In this document: piece by piece, positions 55,071-64,000 of the stretch | Position numbering within the stretch: position 1 is the stretch's first letter | Layout: every line of letters begins with the position of its first letter | DNA from: Hordeum vulgare subsp. vulgare | Lineage: Eukaryota > Streptophyta > Magnoliopsida > Poales > Poaceae | NCBI RefSeq assembly: GCF_904849725.1 | Contig: NC_058518.1 | Coordinates: 12,978,147 to 13,042,146 of the forward strand | Length of the DNA stretch: 64,000 nucleotides | Reading direction: 5' to 3' | Made by a program: the position numbers and the translations under genes | Notes under the pieces: model-generated | What the model was told of the DNA's origin: nothing | What the model saw: the letters and a program-made list of their open reading frames with translations, nothing else | Databases searched by the model: none

Positions 55071-55388
55071 GTGACGGGCCCCGTCCGGGGATGGTGTTAA
55101 TTAGCCCTGCATACTTACCCGCAAAAAAAGTTAGCCCTTCATGCTTAGCTGACCACTCAATGTCTGTTTAATTAATACATCCTGGCGTCCCATTATATGT
55201 CTGTTTGTCCCCTTCGTCGACGATCGATTAGTTAAGGGAACCATTGAGCAATTAGCTCTTGGATGCTTCACATGTTCCACGACAGACCCAAACTAATATA
55301 TGTATCGGTGGTGCCTACCAATGCCAACTTATGCAATTTGTACCCTAAAACACTACCGCAACCTCAAGTACCAAATTGTTTCCAATTC
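55071..55388. other. Spacer between LINE and NLR pseudogene, copy 2
   Basis: Matches 29713-30029 with small indels. Nothing is identified in it. Confidence 0.4.
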
Positions 55389-56046
55389 AGAAAAGTAGTC
55401 AAGTCTCTACTCATGGAGTTGGGGATGAAGGACGTTTAGAGACCTCACATACGACATGGAGGACGTTGTTGACGCCTTTATGGTGTGGGCTGAGTAGGGC
55501 GACCATGAGCTTGGCTAGGATAATATCAAGAATAAAATAAAGAAGTTCGGGAAGAAGACCACCATGTTGTTCAGAAAGGGCAAGGTACTCCATCAGATCT
55601 CCGACGCCATCCAAGAGGCACAAGACCGCCAAGGAGTTGGGTGAGCTACGTCAAAGGTACATGCTTGATCTGCACACCAACAATACATGTGATAACATTG
55701 ATCCCCGCCTTACGGTTGTGTACAAAGATCTCGCATAGCTTGTTGGCATTGTAGATACACGAGAAAAACCGATCGAGATCTTGGCAGAGGGTGACAAAGA
55801 GTCCAAAGCAAGATTTAAAGATAGTATCTATTGTTGAATTTGGTGGACTGGGAAGACAACTCTTGCCACAACAGTGTATAACAAGATCAAAGGGCAATTA
55901 GATTGTGGAGCTTTGGTTTCGGTGTCTCAAAATCCTGACATGAAGAAGATTGTCAATAAGACCAAGTTCGCAACCATCAATGAAGTTGTTAGGGACGAAG
56001 GGCAACTCATTGATGAAATAAAAATGTTTCTTCACGAAAAAAGAGG
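55389..56046 (+). pseudogene. NLR (CC-NBS) fragment, copy 2
   Basis: Colinear with 30030-30688. It carries the same split P-loop (VEFGGLG / GKTTLATTVYNKI) and stops, showing these lesions are older than the duplication. It also has a private stop at 55736-55738, where LAEL of copy 1 is LA-stop-L. The GTATG splice donor follows at 56047. Confidence 0.84.
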
Positions 56047-56237
56047 TATGTTCACAGCAATAGAAGTTTGTTTTTCTTTTCTTTGCCATGCATACATAAT
56101 GCCAATTAACAACCAAGTGGCATTTTCTTTTGGGTATGTATCTCCATGCTATATATTTACTTGCTTTATTGTTTGTCCTCCCAATAGCACCTCTAGTTTC
56201 TTTGGGACCCGATTAAACGTGGTAGAGTCTAAGACGG

Positions 56238-56660
56238 CGGCACACGTATATTCAAGTCGGATTGTGTGCATTACTTCCGGGTATATGGAAATATCGAAAT
56301 GATGTTATATTTAACAGACATGGAATCACAAAAATGCATGTCATCTTTCGGGCGTCTAGATGGATTCGTATGTTGCCGTCACTAAGCCATGTGGAACTCA
56401 GGGAGCATATGACCTATGGGTACAACCACTGAGATACAGTAGCATGGGATACAAACAACCCATTTGGATGACGGTCCAATAATAAGATATGTGTTTAGTC
56501 ATCTTGCCCTATTTTCGCTTGTTGTGACTTTTTAATCCTTTTCGCTCAGCCTTGTTAGCGATTTTTTTTAAACTACATACTTTGCTGCTAAAATGGTTGT
56601 CTGCATCACTTAATGCAGAGGCCAAGGGTGATCCTCCTTTCCGAAAAATGTATTGCCTTA
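56238..56660 (+). pseudogene. LINE/zf-RVT tail and 3' UTR remnant, copy 2
   Basis: Second copy of 30880-31300 (GIWKYRNDVIFNRHGITKMH block, then ATGCAGAGGCCAAGGGTGAT). One difference removes the Gly-Trp context (GCGTCTAGATGG), and an extra base lies in GACGGTCCAATAA. Confidence 0.58.
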
Positions 56661-56791
56661 CTTTGTATTATATATGCCTCCACTTGAAACTACTTTGCTT
56701 AGCCATGCATTCATAATGACAGTCAACAACCAAATGTCATTTTCCTATGCGTATATATCTCCATGCTATATCTTTCCATGCTTTTCTATTA

Positions 56792-56884
56792 CCCCCTCAG
56801 CCCCAAAATAAGTGTCTTAAATTTGTATTAACTTTAGTACAAAAGTGTATTAAAGTTAAGAGACCTATTATGGGACGAAGGGAC
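56792..56884. mobile_element. Stowaway-like MITE, copy 2
   Basis: Second copy of the MITE at 31433-31526, with one or two fewer C in the left terminus and a TA at 56790-56791. Confidence 0.75.
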
Positions 56885-57550
56885 AATATATGTATTTTTC
56901 ACTTAAAACTAATTCTCTAGCCATTCGAATTTTCATTGTTCAAAAAAAATCTCCCGCCTCCACCAACCTTTGCTAAGATACCTCATGTTTAGTGGTTAAA
57001 TACAACCTTGTTGCCAATATTAATAGAGACCTATTTGTACTTCGACCTATTCATAGACTAACACTTCCAAAATTCACTCAGGTATCTCATCATAATTGAG
57101 GACATATGGAGTACCAAAGCACGCACATATTTATGACACTAGATAGATACATTGGTTTTCATTTTGTTATTAAAGTCTAGTCTTTGAATTTCAGATTCTG
57201 AATAAAGAAAACTTAATATATGTGCTTTTCATTTTTTGTAGGCAATTCATTGGACCCAAATAACTTTTCATATTGTGCGCCCTCTTTATAAATATGAATT
57301 TTGTTGAATTTCGGTTATTAGGAAAGTTTCTTACCTATCCTTTCGGATGGAAGGAGTGATATCACACTTCCGTATTCTCCCCTATGCTAGAATTCTGTAT
57401 TTTTCTTTGGTTAAGGTACTTTTATTGTGTACACTCTCACTAATATATGAGCCATCCTCCCCCCTCCCCCCTCCAAAAGATCTTGGGCAAGGTCCGCCAC
57501 TGTCCATGCCGATCTCCGGTGCCGCTAGTTGCCTCGGGTCGGGTCTTGGC
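56885..57550. other. AT-rich spacer, copy 2, ending at the Angela insertion
   Basis: Matches 31527-32207 except for a roughly 20-bp gap near 57397 relative to 32027-32050. It ends with GGGTCTTGGC directly before the LTR. Confidence 0.5.
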
Positions 57551-59360
57551 TGTTGGAGAACGTCGCATGGGAAACAAAAAAATTTCCTACGCGCACGAAG
57601 ACCTATCATGGTGATGTCCATCTACGAGAGGGGATGAGTGATCTACGTACCCTTGTAGACCGTACAGCAGAAGCGTTAGTGAACGCGGTTGATGTAGTGG
57701 AACGTCCTCACGTCCCTCGATCCGCCCCGCGAACTATCCCGCGAACAGTCCCACGATCTAGTACCGAACGGACGGCACCTCCGCGTTCAGCACACGTACA
57801 GCTCGACGATGATCTCGGCCTTCTTGATGCAGCAAGAGAGACGGAGAGGTAGAAGAGTTCTCCGGCAGCGTGACGGCGCTCCGGAGGTTGGTGATGATCT
57901 TGTCTCAGCAGGGCTCCGCCCGAGCTCCGCAGAAACGCGATCTAGAGGTAAAACCGTGGAGATATGTGGTCGGGCTGTCGTGGCAAAAGTTGTCTCAAAT
58001 CAACCCTAAAACCCCACTATATATAGGAGGGAGGGAGGGGAGGAGGCAGCCTCAAAACCTAAAGGTTTGGCCGAAATTGGAGGTGGAGGAGTCCTACTCC
58101 AATCCTACTTGGAGTAGGATTCCACCTTCCCACTTGGAAACTCTTTCCACCTTGTGTTTTTTCCTTCTCAAACCTTATGGGCCTTAGTGGGAACTTATTC
58201 CAGCCCACTAGGGGCTGGTTTATCTCTTCCCATAGCCCATGAGACCCCTTGGGGCGTGACACCCCTCTCAATGGTCCCCGTCACCCCTCCCGGCACTCCC
58301 GGTACACTACCGATGAGCCCGAAACTTTTCCGGTAATGCCCGAAAACTTTCCGGTAACCAAATGAGGTCATCCTATATATCAATCTTCGTCTACGGACCA
58401 TTCCGGAAACCCCCGTGACGTCCGTGATCCCATCCGGGACTCCGAACAACATTCGGTAACCAACCATATAACTCAAATACACATAAAACAACGTCGAACC
58501 TTAAGTGTGCATACCCTGCGGGTTCGAGAACTATGTAGACATGACCCGAGAGACTCCTCAGTCAATATCCAATAGCGGGACCTGGATGCCCATATTGGAT
58601 CCTACATATTCTACGAAGATCTTATCGTTTGAACCTCAGTGCCAAGGATTCATATAATCCCGTATGTCATTCCCTTTGTCCTTCGGTATGTTACTTGCCC
58701 GAGATTCGATCGTCGGTATCCGCGTACCTATTTCAATCTCGTTTACCGGCAAGTCTCTTTACTCGTTCCGTAATACAAGATCCCGCAACTTACACTAAGT
58801 CACATTGCTTGCAAGGCTTGTGTGTGATGTTGTATTACGAGTGGGCCCCGAGATACCTCTCCGTCACACGGAGTGACAAATCCCAGTCTTGATCCATACT
58901 AACTCAACGAACACCTTTGGAGATACCTGCAGAGCATCTTTATAGTCACCCAGTTACGTTGCGACGTTTGATACACACAAAGCATTCCTCCGGTGTCCGT
59001 GAGTTATATGATCTCATGGTCATAGGAACAAATACTTGACACGCAGAAAACAGTAGCAACAAAATGACACGATCAACATGCTACGTTATTAGTTTGGGTC
59101 TAGTCCATCACATGATTCTCCTAATGATGTGATCCCGTTATCAAGTGACAACACTTGCCTATGGCCAGGAAACCTTGACCATCTTTGATCAACGAGCTAG
59201 TCAACTAGAGGCTTACTAGGGACAGTGTTTTGTCTATGTATCCACACAAGTATTGTGTTTCCAATCAATAGAATTATAGCATGGATAATAAACGATTATC
59301 ATGAACTAATAAATATAATAATAACTAATTTATTATTGCCTCTAGGGCATATTTCCAACA
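57551..59360 (-). repeat. Angela-type 3' LTR, third copy
   Basis: A 1810-bp LTR, reading on plus TGTTGGAGAACGTCGCATGG to CATATTTCCAACA. Its outer parts resemble the LTRs at 9451 and 16275. The region about 58021-58220 (GGAGGAGTCCTACTCCAATC and flanks) matches the solo LTR at 42540-44387 instead, so it is a mosaic. Confidence 0.92.
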
Positions 59361-62300
59361 GTCTCCCACTTGCACTAGAGTCAATAATCTAGTTCACATC
59401 ACCATGTGATTCCAACGAATCCAACACCCATATAGTTATGGGGTCTGATCACGTCTTGCTCGTGAGAGAGGTTTTAGTCAACGGTTCTGAAACTTTCAGA
59501 TCCATGCGTTCTTTACAAATCTTTATGTCATCTTATAGATGCTGCTACTACGTGCTATTCGGAAATGCTCCAAATATCTACTCTACTATACGAATCCGTT
59601 TCACTACTCATAGTTATTCGGATTAGTGTCAAAGCTTGCATCGACGTAACCCTTTACGACGAACTCTTTAAGCACCTCCATAATCGAGAAAAATTCCTTA
59701 GTCCGTTAGTTACTAAGGATAAATTTTGACCGCTGCTAGTGATTCAATCATGGCTCACTCTCTGTACCTCTCAACAGACTTTGAGTCAAGGCACACATCA
59801 GGTGCGCTACACAGCATGGCATACTTTAGATTCTACGTCTGAGGCATAGAAGACGACCTTCGTCTATTCTCTTTATTCTGCCGTGGTCGGGTTTTGAGTC
59901 TTACTCAAATTCACACCTCACAACGCAACCAAGAACTCCTTCTTTGCTGATCTATTTTGAACTCTTTCAAAAACTTGTCAAGGCATGCATCTTGTTGAAA
60001 CTTCTATTAAGCGCTTTTGATCTATCTCCATAGATCTTTGATGCTCAACGTTCAAGTAGCGTAATCCAGGTACTCCTTTCAAAACTTCTTTCAAACAACC
60101 TTGTATGCTTTACAGAAATTCTACATTACTTCTGATCCACAATATGTCAACCACATATACCTATCAGAAATTCTATAGTGCTCCCACTCACTTCTTTGAA
60201 AATACAAGTTTCTCATAAACCTTGTACAAACCCAAAATCTTTGATCATCTCATCAAAGTGTATATTCCAACTCCGAGATGCTTGCACCAGTCCATTGAAG
60301 GATCACTGGAGCTTGCATACTTGCTAGTATCTTTAGGATCGACAAAACCTTCTGGTTGTATCACATACAATGTTTGCTCAATGAAACCGTCGAGGAAACA
60401 ATGTTTTGACATCCTATGTGCAATATTTCATAAATAATGCAGCAACTACTAACATAATTCTAACAGACTTTTAGCATCGCTACGAGTGAGAAAGTCTCAT
60501 CATAGTCAACTGTTTGATCTTGTCGAAAACATCTTTGCGACAAGTCGAGCTTTTCTTAATAGTGACTTATCACCATCATCGTCTGTCTTCCTTTAAAGAT
60601 CCATCTTTACTCAATAGTCCTATGACCATTAAGTAGTTCTTCCAAAGTCTACACTTCGTTTTCATACATGGATCCTCTCTCGAATTTCATGGCCTCCAAC
60701 CATTTGTCGGAATCCGGGCCCACCATTGCTTTCTCCATAACTCGTAGATTCATTGTTGCTCAACAACATGACCTCCAAGACAGGGTTACCGTACCACTCT
60801 GCAGTAGTACGTGACCTTGTCAACCTACGAGGCTTGTAGTAACTTGATCTGATGCTCGATGATCACCATCATCAGCTTCCACTTCAATTGGTGTAGGCGC
60901 CACAGGAACAACTTCCTGCCCCCTGCTACACACTGGTTGAAGTGATGGTTCAATAACCTCATCAAGTTCTACCACTCTCCCACTCAATTCTTTCGAGAGA
61001 AACCTTTCCTCGAGAAAGGATCCGTTTCTAGAAACAAACATTTTGCTTTCGGATCTGAGATAGGAGATGTACCCAACTATTTTGGATATCCTATGAAGAT
61101 GCATTTATCCGCTTTGGGTTCGAGCTTATCGGACTGAAACTTTTTCACATAAGTGTCGAAGCCCCAAACTTTCAAGAAACAACAGTTTAGATTTCTCTAA
61201 ACCTCAGTCTATACTGTGTCATCTCAATGGAAATACGCGGTGCCCTATTTAAAGTGAATGCGGTTGTCTTTAATGCATAACCCATAAACGATAGTGGTAA
61301 TTCGATAAGAGACATCATAGCAGGCACCATACAATATAGTGTGTGGCTATGACGTTGAGACACATCATCACACTATGATGTTCTAGGTGGCATGAACTGC
61401 GAAACAATTTCCACATTGTCTTAACTTCGTACCAAAACTCGCAACTCAGATATTCATTTCTATGATCATATCGCAGACAGTTTATCCTCTTGTTACAACG
61501 AACTTCACTCTGAAACAGAATTGAACTTTTCAATATTTCAGACTTTGTGATTCATTAAGTAAATACTCTTGTATCTACTCATATCGTCAGTGAAGTAGGA
61601 ACATAATGATATCCACTGCGTGCCTCATCACCCATTGGACTTCATACATCAAAATGTATCACTTCCAACAAGTTACTATCTTATTTCATCTCAATGAAAA
61701 ACAAGGCCTTGCTCATGTGGTATGATTTGCATGTCACTAGTGATTCGAAATCAGGTGAGTACAAAGATCCATCAGCATGGAGCCTTTTCATGCAATTTAT
61801 ACTAACATGACTCAAGAGGCAGTGCCACAAGTAAGTGGTACTATCATCATTAACTCGTATCTTTTGGCACCAATATTATGAACATGTGTAACACTACGAT
61901 CGAGATTCAATAAACCATTTGAAGGTGATTATTCAAGCAAAATGGAGTAACCATTACTATCTTCAAATGAACAATCGTATTGCAATAAACACGATCAATC
62001 ATGTTCATGCTTAACGCAAGCACCAAATAACAATTATTTAGGTTTAACACCAATCCCGATGGTAGAGGGAGCGAGCGACGTTTGATCATATCAACCTTGG
62101 AAACACTTCCAACACGTATCGTCACCTCGCCTTTAGCTAGTCTCCGTTTATGCCGTAGCTTTTATTTCGTGTTACTAATCACTTAGCAACCGAACCGGTA
62201 TCCAATACCCTCATGCTACTAGGAGTACTAGTAAAGTACACATCATCATCATGTATATCAAATACACTTCATTCGACTTTTGCCAGCTTCTTATCTACCA

Positions 62301-64000
62301 AGTATCTAGAGTTGCTCCGCCTCAGTGACTGTTCCCCTCATTACAGAAGCACTTAGTCTCGGGTTTGGGTTTAATCTTGGGTCTCTTCATTAGTGCAGCA
62401 ACTGTTTTGCCATTTCACGAAGTATCCCTTCTAGCCCTTGCCTTTCTTGAAACTTAGTGGTTTTACAAACCATCAACTATTGATGCTCCTTCTTGATTTG
62501 TACTTTCGCAGTGTCAAACATTACGAATCTATCAAGGATCATTGTATCTATCCTTGATATGTTATAGTTCATCACGAAGCTCTCACAGCTTGGTGGCAGT
62601 GACTTTTGGAGAACCATTACTATCTCATCTGGAAGATTAACTCCCACTTGATTCAAGTGATTGTCGTACTCAGACAATCTGAGCACACGCTCAACGATTG
62701 AGCTTTTCTCCTTTACTTTGTGGACAAAGAATCTTGTTGGAGGTCTCGTACCTCTTAACAAGGGCACAAGCATGAAATCACAATTTCATCTCTTTAGAAC
62801 ATCACTTATGTTCCGTGACGTTTTACAACGTTTTCGGCGCCTTGCTTCTAAGCCATTAAGTATTTTGCACTAAACTATCGTGTAGTCATCAGAAACGTGT
62901 ATGTCGGATGTTCATAGCATCCACAGACGACGCTCGAGGTGCAGCACACCGAGTGGTGCATTAAGGACATAAGCCTTCTGCGTAGCAACGAGGACAATCC
63001 TCGGTTTTACGGACTCAGTTTGCAAAGTTTGCTACTATCAATTTTCAACTAAATTTTCTCTAGGAACATAAAAAAACAGTAGAGCTATAGCGCAAGCTAC
63101 ATTGTAATTTGCAAAGACCATTAGACTATGTTCATGACAATTAGTTCGATTAATCATATTACTTAAGAACTCCCACTCAAAAAGTACATCTCTCTAGTCA
63201 TTTGAGTGGTACATGATCCAAATCCACTATCTCAAGTCCGATCATCACGTGAGTCGAGAATAGTTTCAGTGGTAAGCATCTCTATGCTAATCATATCAAC
63301 TATACGATTCATGCTCGACCTTTCGGTCTCATGTGTTCCGAGGCCATGTCTGCACATGCTAGGCTCGTCAAGCTTAACCCGAGTGTTCCGCGTGCGCAAC
63401 TGTTTTGCACCCGTTGTATGTGAACGTTGAGTCTATCACACCCGATCATCACGTGGTGTCTCGAAACGAAGAACTGTAGCAACGGTGCACAGTCGGGGAG
63501 AACACAATTTCGTCTTGAAATTTTAGTGAGAGATCACCTCATAATGCTACCGTCGTTCTAAGCAAAATAAGGTGCATAAAAAGGATTAACATCACATGCA
63601 ATTCATAAGTGACATGATATGGCCATCATCACGTGCTTCTTGATCTCCATCACCAAAGCACCGGCACGATCTTCTTGTCACTGGCGCCACACCATGATCT
63701 TCATCAACGTGTCGCCATCGGGGTTGTCGTGCTACTCATGCTATTACTACTAAAGCTACATCCTAGCGAAATAGTAAACGCATCTGCAAGCACAAACATT
63801 AGTATAAAGACAACCCTATGGCTCCTGCCGGTTGCCGTACCATCGACGTGCAAGTCGATATTTTCTATTACAACATGATCATCTCATACATCCAATATAT
63901 CACATCACATCATTAGCCATATCACATCACAAGCATACCCTGCAAAAACAAGTTAGACGTCCTCTAATTTTGTTGTTGCATGTTTTACGTGGTGACCATG
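59361..64000 (-). pseudogene. Angela internal region, third copy, degenerate gag-pol
   Basis: On the minus strand the order is as in the plus-strand element: leader (64000 to about 63270), gag-like part (about 62900-62470), protease remnant (near 62190), pre-integrase and integrase blocks (about 61830-61110) and RT blocks (about 60440-60220). Frames break at the same places as in the other copies, for instance the short frame from MTIRVGSVSK. Additional private differences exist. It encodes no intact protein. Confidence 0.88.

Larger units (their letters stand above)
48361..57550. repeat. Segmental duplication, copy 2
   Basis: This is a direct copy of 23013-32207. The left breakpoint lies inside the copia LTR, 44 bp from its end, where copy 1 continues into the LTR end and the LINE. 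The right end is interrupted at 57550 by an Angela element. The continuation is expected beyond the window. Confidence 0.93.
57551..64000 (-). mobile_element. BARE/Angela-type retrotransposon, minus strand, leaves the window
   Basis: The 3' LTR (57551-59360) is followed by the complement of the polypurine tract (GTCTCCCACTTG, 59361-) and internal sequence to 64000. The end at 64000 corresponds to about position 11622 of the plus-strand element, so roughly 340 bp of internal DNA and the 5' LTR lie outside. The internal region carries the same degenerate gag-pol as the array at 5544-18102. It is inserted into duplication copy 2, and the uninterrupted site is visible at 32207/32208. Confidence 0.93.

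Noticed and set aside
48361..57550. CRISPR-like or array-type repeat from the many repeated short frames
   Set aside because: All repeats are explained by a segmental duplication and by retroelement LTRs. There are no short regularly spaced repeats.

Overview
The window is nuclear DNA of a Triticeae grass (wheat, Aegilops, rye or barley type). The basis is a BARE/Angela-type Ty1-copia LTR family present four times, Stowaway and Tourist MITEs, CACTA-type ends, nested retroelements, and host genes that are few and mostly broken. I see no prokaryotic feature, CRISPR array, rRNA or tRNA gene.

Left part (1-18102): a two-unit 337-bp tandem repeat, CACTA-like DNA with a broken B3-like gene, the 3' part of a copia pol with sirevirus-like sequence behind it, then a tandem Angela array. 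The array reads [truncated internal 5544-9450][LTR 9451-11279][internal 11280-16274][LTR 16275-18102]. Its pattern of differences indicates unequal crossing-over inside the LTR.

Middle (18103-32207): a CACTA-like end, then a minus-strand LINE (about 18837-29712) holding a 508-bp solo LTR (TSD GTCAC) and a 4.6-kb internally deleted copia element. Beyond it lie an NLR (CC-NBS) pseudogene, a second LINE tail and a Stowaway MITE. The segment 23013-32207 recurs at 48361-57550. Copy 2 begins directly at 48361, so the simplest model is a tandem duplication of a 25.3-kb unit (23013-48360). Copy 2 is then cut at 57550 by a minus-strand Angela that leaves the window at 64000.

Genic island (about 32.2-42.5 kb): the best host gene candidate is a five-exon minus-strand gene (32565-35515) predicted to encode 708 residues, rich in His and Gln, with an N-terminal tandem repeat, a CxxC motif and a C-terminal coiled coil. 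I do not recognise the family. A TATA-driven plus-strand transcript candidate (36063 to about 37690) lies head-to-head with it, and a Tourist MITE sits between them. Next come LINE/RNase H remnants, a broken AP2/ERF gene and a reverse solo Angela LTR (42540-44387). The stretch 44.4-48.36 kb holds weak retroelement remnants, one Stowaway MITE and AT-rich DNA.

I found no convincing new defence, metabolic or gene-cluster system. The most informative content is the recombination history (hybrid LTR, tandem duplication, filled and empty insertion sites), a defective but mobile Angela subfamily, and the unrecognised five-exon gene. All identity and divergence figures were counted by eye.
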